A stretch of DNA of 64,000 nt from Nocardioides psychrotolerans (lineage in GTDB: Bacteria > Actinomycetota > Actinomycetes > Propionibacteriales > Nocardioidaceae). The stretch spans positions 1 through 64,000 of the forward strand of contig NZ_FOQG01000003.1 in the NCBI RefSeq assembly GCF_900113685.1, written 5' to 3'. Shown here one piece after another: positions 47,954 through 54,524 of the stretch (positions within the stretch are counted from its first letter, which is position 1; the number at the start of each line of letters is the position of its first letter). The position numbers and the translations under genes are program-made. The notes beneath the pieces are model-generated. The model did not search any database and was not told where the DNA came from. It saw nothing but the letters and a program-made list of their open reading frames with translations.

Positions 47954-48568
47954 ATGTCCGACTTCACCTGGCTCCCCGCCAACCAAGCAACGGTCGAGGA
48001 CGTCGAGGCGGTGTTCGCCACGGGAGGCGCCCACAAGTGCCGTTGCCAAGCCCTGAAGGTGCCGGGGTGGATCTGGCGTGACACCACCCAGGAGCAGAGG
48101 GACGCCGCGCTGCTCGAGCAGACCGCCTGCGGCACCGGCGGCCCGACGTCCGGGCTGATCGGGTACGTCGACGGCGAGCCGGCCGGCTGGGTGGCGGTCG
48201 AGCAGCGTGCGAGCTACCCCAGGTTGTGGAGCCGGAAGCAGGCGTGGATGCGGATGGACCCCGAGATGGAAGGCGTCTGGTCAGTGACCTGCTTCGTCGT
48301 GCGCAAAGGATGGCGACAAGCAGGGCTGACCTATGAGCTCGCCGCAGCGACCGTCGAGTACGGCCGACAGGTCGGCGCCGTGGTCCTGGAGGGCTACCCG
48401 ATCGAGCCGCCGCCTGGCCGGTCCGTGATCTGGGACGAGGCGTCGGTCGGACTGGTGCAGGTCTTTCTCGAGGCCGGCTACGAGGTGGTGGCCTCCCCCA
48501 CTCTGCGGCGGCGTGTGGTGCGGCGACGACCGAGTGACCCTCCTGACCCACCAACCTCTTCGGGGTGA
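47954..48568 (+). CDS. GNAT-family N-acetyltransferase
   Basis: The 204-residue protein has a small Cys/Arg-rich N-terminus (THKCRCQALKVPGW-like region about 25-40) and the GNAT core: LIGYVDGEPAGWVAVEQRAS (strands 2-4), WSVTCFVVRKGWRQAGLTYELAAATVEYG (motif A, with the loop KGWRQAG in place of the usual Q/RxxGxG), AVVLEGYPIEP and a C-terminal VGLVQVFLEAGYEVV. Such proteins acetylate an amine of an unknown substrate. ATG 47954 is preceded by AGGGTCGCTGC. The C-terminus is Arg/Pro-rich. It seems intact. Confidence 0.82.
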   Translation: MSDFTWLPANQATVEDVEAVFATGGAHKCRCQALKVPGWIWRDTTQEQRDAALLEQTACGTGGPTSGLIGYVDGEPAGWVAVEQRASYPRLWSRKQAWMRMDPEMEGVWSVTCFVVRKGWRQAGLTYELAAATVEYGRQVGAVVLEGYPIEPPPGRSVIWDEASVGLVQVFLEAGYEVVASPTLRRRVVRRRPSDPPDPPTSSG

Positions 48569-48577
48569 GCCGACTAG

Positions 48578-48595
48578 CCCAGCGGTCACGCTGGG
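48578..48595 (+). terminator. Hairpin below the GNAT gene
   Basis: CCCAGCG (48578-48584) pairs with CGCTGGG (48589-48595) around GTCA, 10 bp after the GNAT stop. There is no U-tract, and the stem is short, so it may be a weak terminator. Confidence 0.5.
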
Positions 48596-48683
48596 ACCGC
48601 CCGGTGGCCGGGTCATGGATGAAGCGCGTCACATCGCCGACTGGCGTGTTTGAGGTGCCACTGAAGGGGTGAGCATCTAGATC

Positions 48684-48800
48684 ATGGCCACGACCTCACC
48701 CACCACCGTCCGTGACGACTCGCGCGAGGAGATGGTGGGCCTCATCTTCCTGTTCGCAGGACCGGTCCTCGCGTTCCTGCTCACGCTGCTGATCGGCTGA
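48684..48800 (+). CDS. 38-residue single-span membrane protein
   Basis: ATG 48684 opens 38 codons: MATTSPTTVRDDSREEMVGL then IFLFAGPVLAFLLTLLIG and TGA. The last 20 residues form one membrane helix preceded by an acidic/basic polar head, as in small regulatory membrane proteins. A GGGGTGAG lies 15 nt upstream, a longer spacing than usual. The stop is followed by repeats of GATCGGCT. I do not recognise a homologue, but the composition is convincingly protein-like. Confidence 0.5.
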   Translation: MATTSPTTVRDDSREEMVGLIFLFAGPVLAFLLTLLIG

Positions 48801-48846
48801 TCGGCTGATCGCACCGTGTGCCCGAGCGCATCCGCACTTGAGCATG

Positions 48847-48879
48847 CGACGGGCGACGGGCGACGGGCGACGGGCGACG
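48847..48879. repeat. 7-bp tandem repeat CGACGGG, 4.7 copies
   Basis: Four exact units at 48847-48874 followed by CGACG. It lies in the low-coding region 48801-49557, which otherwise contains only the zinc-ribbon remnant. Confidence 0.9.
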
Positions 48880-48979
48880 TCGCGTCCACCCTGCTTGACC
48901 CGGAGGCCCGGCAGTAGGGCGGTTCTGCGGCCGAGCAACAGGCCCTCACAAGCCGCGTCCTTTCGCCTCGCCCAGGGTG

Positions 48980-49453
48980 GTCGCTTCGCGAAGCACCTCC
49001 ACCACCGGAAGCCCCCAGGAGACCTGCGACCCGCGCGACGTCGTCGTACTCGGGTTGGAGATTGACCACCTTGCCGTCCAGCGATCCCCGCTTGACCTCG
49101 ATCCGGTGACCCTCGACGTGGACGGCCACGACGTCGCGGTCGAGCTCGTGCTCGACGACCCGGTGCTCGCGGTGCCCCGGCGTTGAGGGATCTACTGCTG
49201 CCGTGACTGGCGCACGAGCCATGCGCCGGCCACTGCGAACGCTGTCCATGGCCATCAGGATCCCCGGCCCTCCCCCGACCGCGGCGGAGAGGACGATCGC
49301 GATCGCCACGCCGGAGGCACGCCTGACCGTCTGTCGAAGGTTCAGCTGCCGCGGCGTACGCACGACCGATGCGCTGGGGCGGCCACAGTGAGGGCAGGCG
49401 ACGGCAGCCGTCGAGATGTCCTTCGAGCTGTCGGGAAAGAGCATGAGCGGCAC
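48980..49453 (-). pseudogene. Degraded zinc-ribbon membrane protein
   Basis: From GTG 49453 the frame reads VPLMLFPDSSKDISTAAVAC and PHCGRPSASVV, a zinc-ribbon start in which the first CPxC pair has become FPDS, followed by a membrane span (GVAIAIVLSAAVGGGPGILM) and a stretch HVEGHRIEVKRGSLDGKVVN, LQPEYDDVARVA that looks truly coding. Beyond about 48980 the translation turns into low-complexity sequence. The lost cysteines and the missing end argue for a pseudogene. Confidence 0.45.
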
Positions 49454-49557
49454 TCAGGGACGCTACGTCCCGAAACATCTGACCGTGCCGACTTCGCGGA
49501 AGTGAGGTCAGGGAAGTCGCCGTGGCTCGCAGCCCTTGGAGTTTCTGTTGACCTTCT

Positions 49558-49574
49558 GTTGACTTGGCGTCAAC
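49558..49574. repeat. Inverted repeat GTTGAC-N5-GTCAAC beside a direct repeat
   Basis: GTTGAC (49558-49563) and GTCAAC (49569-49574) are perfect inverted copies; TTCTGTTGAC also occurs 11 bp earlier (49543 and 49554). These lie 15 bp beyond the tRNA terminator and could be binding sites of a lost element's recombinase, or a promoter -35 trace. The sequence does not decide. Confidence 0.5.
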
Positions 49575-49588
49575 TCGACCCCAAAACG

Positions 49589-49626
49589 AAGGCCCCTGAT
49601 CTGCATCGCTGCAGGTCAGGGGCCTT
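49589..49626 (-). terminator. Terminator of tRNA-Thr
   Basis: AAGGCCCCTGA (49589-49599) pairs with TCAGGGGCCTT (49616-49626), and CTGC/GCAG extends the stem inside. On the minus strand it begins 7 nt past the mature 3' end of the tRNA. Confidence 0.9.
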
Positions 49627-49632
49627 GAGGTG

Positions 49633-49705
49633 AGCCGCCTGTCAGAGTCGAACTGACGACCTTCTCATTACGAGTGAGATGCTCTACCGACTGAGCTAAG
49701 GCGGC
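49633..49705 (-). tRNA. tRNA-Thr (anticodon CGU)
   Basis: The minus-strand 73-nt sequence folds into a standard cloverleaf: acceptor GCCGCCT/AGGCGGC, D-arm GCTC/GAGC, anticodon stem TCTCA/TGAGA with loop CTCGTAA (anticodon CGT at 49672-49670), T-arm GTCAG-TTCGACT-CTGAC. The discriminator is T and CCA is not encoded. It reads the ACG codon. No integrase gene is adjacent. Confidence 0.97.
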
Positions 49706-49817
49706 GTGCTGCCCGGCGCAGTCAGGACCTGCCGGGCAACCCGGGGAAGTATACGGAGCAGCCCCGCAGAGCGCGAAACCGGCGCGTCACCCCGGCGATG
49801 GAGCCCGGGAGGGACTG

Positions 49818-50000
49818 TCAGGCAGCCACGGTCTCGCGGCTGCGCAGGCCAGCGGCCTTGCCCGTGAGCTGGCTCTGCGGCGCGTCGCACCAGCAGAGGA
49901 AGTCGAGGGTGATGCCCTCGTCGGAGTTGCGGATCCCGGTGACCTGGCTGGGGAAGATCAGGTAACGGGTGGAGCATGCGGTGCAGGTGTGCGCGAACAT
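49818..50000 (-). CDS. Small zinc-ribbon-like conserved protein
   Basis: The 60-residue protein starts MFAHTCTACSTRYLIFPSQV and has a second Cys pair in LDFLCWCDAPQ, so CxxC and CxC could bind one zinc. A strong ribosome site (GAGGGAGGG) stands 8 nt before ATG 50000. The rest is mixed with no membrane span. Proteins of this type are common near housekeeping genes in Nocardioides-like genomes and have no known role. The gene is divergent from the LysR-type gene with 109 bp between. Confidence 0.7.
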   Translation of the reverse strand: MFAHTCTACSTRYLIFPSQVTGIRNSDEGITLDFLCWCDAPQSQLTGKAAGLRSRETVAA

Positions 50001-50109
50001 TTGTAAGGACCCTCCCTCAGAGGACAGACAACGGTGACAGGACCAAGTGTGCGTCGCCGTGAGGCAAAGGGGTAGCCTCTCTTTCCTTCTGGTTCTCAAG
50101 GAGATTCCT

Positions 50110-51030
50110 ATGCTTTCACTGCATCAGCTCCGCTGTTTCCTCGCCACCTACGAGCACGGCTCGCTGACGGCGGCCGCCGAGGAGCTCGGCTACGCCCAGC
50201 CGAGCGTGTCCGAGCAGATCCGTGGGCTCGAGAAGACCCTCGGGGTCAGCCTGTTCCGACGGGTCGGGCGGGGCGTCGTACCCACCACGGTGGCCGACAC
50301 CCTGCGACCGCACGCCGAACGCACCATCGCTGCGGCGGAGGAGACGCGGCTCGCCGCCCAACGCGTACGACGACTCGAGACCGGCACCATCCGCTTCGGG
50401 ATGTTCGGCGTGGCCCGCCTCTATGCCGGCGCCGGCCTGGTCGCCGACGTGCTCGCGCGGCACCCCGGTGTCCGCGTGGAGCTGGTCGGGCAGAACTCGA
50501 CCGAGGTGCAGGAGGACCTGCGGCGAGGGCGGCTCGAGGCGGCCATGGTCGCCATCCCCAACGTGACCAGCGAGGGGATGGACGTGATCCCGGTGGCGCG
50601 CGACGAGCTCGTCTACATCAGCGCCGACCCCGAGCGGCTCACCTCACCGGCGACCGCCGCGCGGCTGGCGAAGGCGTCGCTGGTCATGCCGGACACGACC
50701 TACCGCGCCGACGACTCCGTGCGGATCATCCTGCGTCGGATGCTGCACGAGACCGGCCTCAACCCCCAGACCCGCATCGAGGTCGAGGACCCCGAGATCG
50801 CCGTCGAGCTGGTCGGGATGGGGCTCGCCGACTCGGTGCTGCCCCGTGGTGCGGCCGAGCAGCTGCTGCCGCGGCTGGCACCCAACGCCGGCTTCGTGTC
50901 GCTGCGTCCCCGCCAGTGGGACTACTTCGCGATCGTGCACCGCTCGGGCGCCACGCTCAGCCCCGCGGCCCAGCTGATGATCGAGCTGGCCACCGCCCGG
51001 ATCCAGGCCATCGCCGAACCCGTGAGATGA
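50110..51030 (+). CDS. LysR-family transcription regulator
   Basis: The 306-residue regulator has the N-terminal LysR winged helix (3-62: LHQLRCFLATYEHGSLTAAA, EELGYAQPSVSEQIRGLEK, LFRRVGRGVVPT) and a periplasmic-binding-like effector domain from about residue 92 (TIRFGMFGVARLYAGAGLV, VELVGQNSTEVQEDLRRGRL, PEIAVELVGMGLADSVLP). ATG 50110 has AAGGAG at 6 nt. The divergent small zinc protein could be its target. No metabolic operon is adjacent, so the coinducer cannot be guessed. Confidence 0.93.
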   Translation: MLSLHQLRCFLATYEHGSLTAAAEELGYAQPSVSEQIRGLEKTLGVSLFRRVGRGVVPTTVADTLRPHAERTIAAAEETRLAAQRVRRLETGTIRFGMFGVARLYAGAGLVADVLARHPGVRVELVGQNSTEVQEDLRRGRLEAAMVAIPNVTSEGMDVIPVARDELVYISADPERLTSPATAARLAKASLVMPDTTYRADDSVRIILRRMLHETGLNPQTRIEVEDPEIAVELVGMGLADSVLPRGAAEQLLPRLAPNAGFVSLRPRQWDYFAIVHRSGATLSPAAQLMIELATARIQAIAEPVR

Positions 51031-51079
51031 CGTCGTCATTCCATGGGGAGTACTCGCTTCGCTCGTGCTCCCGGTCTCC

Positions 51080-52666
51080 CTAGCAGGACTTCCCGTCCTC
51101 CGGCACCGTGCCGTCGATCAGGTAGGCCTCGATCGTGGCGTCGATGCACTCGTTGTCGGCGTTGTAGGCGGTGTGGCCGTCGCCGTCGCGCGAGAGCAGC
51201 ACCCCGGTGGCCAGCTGGTCGGCGAGCCCGACGGCCCACTCGTAGGGCGTGGCGGGGTCGCGCGTGGTGCCGACGACGAGGATCGGGGCAGCGCCCTCAC
51301 CGCGGATGTCCAGCGGCGGCTCGGAGGACTCGACCTGGATGTCGCCGCAGTTGACCAGCCCCCAGGCGAAGAGGCGCCCGAAGGTCGGGGAGGCCTCCTC
51401 GAAGTCCGACACCTGCGCCTCGACCTGGCCCGGCCCGATCGCGTAGGGATCGTCGAGGCAGTTGATCGCATAGATCGCCTCGGTGCTGTTGTCGAGGTAT
51501 TGCCCGTCCTGGCGCGAGGCGTAGGCGTCCGCGAGCAGCATCAGCGTGGTGCCGTCACCCGCGAGGGCGGTGCTGAGGCCCTGGCTCAGGAGATACCAGT
51601 AGTCGCGGTTGTAGAGCGGGGTCACCACGCCGTAGAACGCGCTGCCGACGGTGAGCTCACGCCCGTCGGAGGTCGGCAGGGGTTGGGCATCGATGTCGTC
51701 GAGCAGGCCCTTGATCGTGACCAGGCCCGCCTCGACGGAGTCGCCGAGGAAACAGCTCTCGGTCTCCGCCACGCAGTTGTCGACGAACGCCCGCAGCGCC
51801 ACCTCGAAACCACCGGCCTGGCCCAGGCTCTGCTCGCGCGAGGACAGCGCCACGTCCACGGCGCCGTCGAGGACCAGCCGGCCGACCTTGGCGGGGAACA
51901 GCTCGGCGTAGGTCGCGCCCAGCTTGGTGCCGTAGGAGGCGCCGAAGTAGGTGAGGGTCGCCTCGCCCAGCGCGGCGCGCAGGACGTCCATGTCGCGCGC
52001 GGCCTCGGCCGTCGTCACGTGGCCGACCAGGGCGTCGCTGTTGGCCACGCAGCCCTCGAAGAAGGAGCGCAGGCCGCCCACCAGCTCCTGCTCCTCCCCG
52101 GCGTCGTCGGGGTCCGGGTCCAGCGCGAGGAACGCCGTCATGTCGTCGTCGGTGAGGCAGTCCACGGGGTCGGAGGCGCCCGTGCCGCGGGGGTCGAAGC
52201 CGACCACGTCGAAGTGTTCGCGGATCGGGGACCGGAAGACCGGGTCGGCCGCCTCGGCGTAGGCCACCCCGGACGCACCGGGGCCGCCGGGATTGACGAC
52301 CATCGAGCCGATGCGGGCATCGGGGTCGGCGGCGGGCACCTTGACCAGGGCCAGCCCGATCGTCTCGCCGCCGGCGTCGCGGTAGTCGATCGGGACCTCG
52401 AGGGTGCCGCACTGGTTGTCGCCACAGGCCTCCCACGCGATCCTCTGGGAGTATAAGGCCGCCAGCTCGGGGCTCGGCGGCTCCGTGGCCCCGGGCGCGG
52501 GCGCGGTCGTGACCACGACGGCCGGTCCGGACGAGCCCGACGAGCCCGACGAGGACCCGCCCTCGGAGTCGTTGCCGAGCAGGACCGAGAGCCCGGCCAG
52601 GGCGCTGGCGCCCGCCAGCGCGAGCACCAGCAGCACGATGACGACGATTCGGACGGTCCTGCTCAC
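51080..52666 (-). CDS. Secreted TAP-like alpha/beta-hydrolase (tripeptidyl aminopeptidase/SlpD type)
   Basis: The 528-residue protein has an N-terminal signal anchor (VRIVVIVLLVLALAGASALA, about 5-24), a Ser/Gly-rich linker, then the alpha/beta-hydrolase core: GGPGASG, DVVGFDPRGTGASDPVDCL, the nucleophile elbow YFGASYGTKLGATYAELFP (Ser about 241), and the C-terminal TAP-like domain with GTTRDPATPYEWAV (Asp) and DGDGHTAYNADNEC (His). It is an extracytoplasmic peptidase or esterase of the Streptomyces tripeptidyl aminopeptidase group. GTG 52666 overlaps the holB stop by 4 bp, so it ends the topA-tmk-holB run. Confidence 0.9.
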   Translation of the reverse strand: MSRTVRIVVIVLLVLALAGASALAGLSVLLGNDSEGGSSSGSSGSSGPAVVVTTAPAPGATEPPSPELAALYSQRIAWEACGDNQCGTLEVPIDYRDAGGETIGLALVKVPAADPDARIGSMVVNPGGPGASGVAYAEAADPVFRSPIREHFDVVGFDPRGTGASDPVDCLTDDDMTAFLALDPDPDDAGEEQELVGGLRSFFEGCVANSDALVGHVTTAEAARDMDVLRAALGEATLTYFGASYGTKLGATYAELFPAKVGRLVLDGAVDVALSSREQSLGQAGGFEVALRAFVDNCVAETESCFLGDSVEAGLVTIKGLLDDIDAQPLPTSDGRELTVGSAFYGVVTPLYNRDYWYLLSQGLSTALAGDGTTLMLLADAYASRQDGQYLDNSTEAIYAINCLDDPYAIGPGQVEAQVSDFEEASPTFGRLFAWGLVNCGDIQVESSEPPLDIRGEGAAPILVVGTTRDPATPYEWAVGLADQLATGVLLSRDGDGHTAYNADNECIDATIEAYLIDGTVPEDGKSC

Positions 52667-53811
52667 CTGTTGCTCCCTTCGGGCACCTTCAGTGCCACCA
52701 TCATGGAGTCCAGCGCCAAGGCGATCGGCACGTTGAACTCGAGCATCTGCTCGCGAGCCTCGAAGATCCAGCCGATCCGGCGCAGGTTGAGCTCGGGCGT
52801 CGAGGTCGCGGCGACCTTCTCGACGTCACCGCGGATCTCCTCGTTGACCAGCGCTCCGGTGGCCCGGACCGCGACAGCGATCGCGTCGCGGTAGACCGAG
52901 ACGAGATCCATCAACCCGCGGTCGACCACGTCGAGGTGCCGACGCTTGGCGCGGGTCTTCTGTGCCTTGTCGAGCGCGGCCAGGGCGGGGGCGTACTCCC
53001 TGGGGCGGCGCCCCCGCTCCACCACCCCGTAGGACGTGGCGAGGTCGGTCTTCTCCAGCGCGTCGAGCTCGCTGGTGATCGCGTCGGCCTCCTCCTTGGT
53101 CACCTCCACGAGGTTGGCGGAGGCCGTCATGCAGGCACCGAGGCTGGTCAGGCGGGTCGGCAGGGACACGATCTCGCGGCGGCGGTTGCGGGTCGCCTCG
53201 TCGTGGGCGAGCGCCCGGGCCCGGCCGATGTGGCCCTGGCTGGCCCGCGCGGCGTAGGAGGCGAGCGCGTCGTTGACGCCGTCGATGCGGGTGAGGAACG
53301 CCGCCACCTCGGGTGTCGTCGGCGTCGCCAGCGTGACCAGGCGGCAGCGGGAGCGGATCGTGGGCAGGACGTCCTCGACGGTGGGGGCGCACAGCATCCA
53401 CAGCGTGCGCACCGTCGGCTCCTCGATCGCCTTGAGCAGCGCGTTGCACGCCTGGTCGGTGAGCCGGTCGGCGTCCTCGACGATCATGATCTGCCAGCGC
53501 CGCCCGGCAGGGGCGAGAGCGGACCGGCGTACGAGGTCGCGGACCTCGTCGACGCCGATGGAGAGCTTCTGGGTGCGGATCACCGACACGTCGGCATGCG
53601 TGCCGCCGAGAACCGTGTGGCACTCGTGGCACACCCCGCAGCCGCCCTGCTCGCACTGGAGCGCGGCGGCGAAGGCGATCGCGGTGTTGGACCTGCCGGA
53701 GCCGGGCGGCCCGGTGAAGAGCCAGGCGTGGGTCATGCCGTGGCCAGCCACCGCGGTCGAGAGGGCCTTGACCGTGTGCTGCTGGCCGACGAGCTGGTCC
53801 CACACGGTCAT
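52663..53811 (-). CDS. holB: DNA polymerase III subunit delta'
   Basis: The 382-residue clamp-loader subunit has a P-loop GPPGSGRSN (about 34-42), a zinc module starting with CEQGGCGVCHEC (about 54-66), the Walker B-like IMIVEDADRLTDQACNALLKAIEEP (the usual EEP motif), and the sensor motif RSRCRLV with the SRC signature. C-terminal helices form the collar domain. It works with DnaX and HolA to load the beta clamp. The start overlaps tmk by ATGA, the common tmk-holB arrangement of bacteria. Confidence 0.95.
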   Translation of the reverse strand: MTVWDQLVGQQHTVKALSTAVAGHGMTHAWLFTGPPGSGRSNTAIAFAAALQCEQGGCGVCHECHTVLGGTHADVSVIRTQKLSIGVDEVRDLVRRSALAPAGRRWQIMIVEDADRLTDQACNALLKAIEEPTVRTLWMLCAPTVEDVLPTIRSRCRLVTLATPTTPEVAAFLTRIDGVNDALASYAARASQGHIGRARALAHDEATRNRRREIVSLPTRLTSLGACMTASANLVEVTKEEADAITSELDALEKTDLATSYGVVERGRRPREYAPALAALDKAQKTRAKRRHLDVVDRGLMDLVSVYRDAIAVAVRATGALVNEEIRGDVEKVAATSTPELNLRRIGWIFEAREQMLEFNVPIALALDSMMVALKVPEGSNR

Positions 53812-54455
53812 CGCGCGGCCTGTGCGAGGAGCGGCTCGAGCCGGGATCGTACGGCGCCGGCGAGGTCGTCGACCGTCCCGCGCGCGTCGAGGACGAGGTA
53901 GTGCTCGGGGTCGGCCGCGGCCATGGCGAGGAAGGCCGCGCGGACGCGCTGGTGGAACTCCAGCGACTCCCCCTCGATGCGGTCACGTCCCTCGAAGCGC
54001 CCGAGACCCGCGGCCGGCTCGAGGTCGAGCACGACGCTCAGGTGGGGGCGCAGGTCGTGGGTCGCCCAGCGGGCCACCTGCTCGACCTCGTCGACCGCGA
54101 GCGCGCGACCGGCGCCCTGGTAGGCCAGCGTCGAGTCGACGTAGCGGTCGGTGACGACGACCGCACCACGGTCGAGGGCGGGCTGCACCAGCGTCTCGAC
54201 GTGCTCGGCCTTGTCGGCGGCGTAGAGAAGCACCTCGGTGCGGTCGGCGAGCACACCGGTCTCGGGGCTCAGCACGATGCGGCGCAGCTCCCGGCCGACC
54301 GGGGTGTCACCGGGCTCGAAGGTGAGCACCACGTCGTGGCCGCGCTCCTCGAGCCACGTGCGCAGCAGCCGCGACTGGGTGGACTTGCCGGAGCCCTCGC
54401 CGCCCTCGAAGCAGACAAAGACCCCGGTGGAGGTGTAGACGCCGCCGCTGGTCAC
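53808..54455 (-). CDS. tmk: Thymidylate kinase
   Basis: The 215-residue enzyme phosphorylates dTMP to dTDP. It shows the P-loop FEGGEGSGKSTQ (about 16-27), EPGDTPVGRELR with the DRx-type residues, LLYAADKAEH, TDRYVDSTLAYQGAGR (the DRY substrate motif, about 100), and an Arg-containing lid GRFEGRDRIEGES. GTG 54455 gives an N-terminal extension of about 12 residues before VFVCFEGGEG; an in-phase start near GVF would be closer to average length. It is 69 bp downstream of topA and overlaps holB by 4 bp. Confidence 0.95.
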   Translation of the reverse strand: MTSGGVYTSTGVFVCFEGGEGSGKSTQSRLLRTWLEERGHDVVLTFEPGDTPVGRELRRIVLSPETGVLADRTEVLLYAADKAEHVETLVQPALDRGAVVVTDRYVDSTLAYQGAGRALAVDEVEQVARWATHDLRPHLSVVLDLEPAAGLGRFEGRDRIEGESLEFHQRVRAAFLAMAAADPEHYLVLDARGTVDDLAGAVRSRLEPLLAQAAR

Positions 54456-54524
54456 GCGCCGAACCTACGAGACGGCGCCGACACATCGGTGTCCGGGTGG
54501 GTGGGGGGCGGCCAGAACCCGCCC

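Noticed and set aside
48696..49478. Minus-strand frame of 260 codons near 49 kb
   Set aside because: It overlaps the zinc-ribbon remnant in another phase and is Arg/Gly/Pro-rich without motifs.
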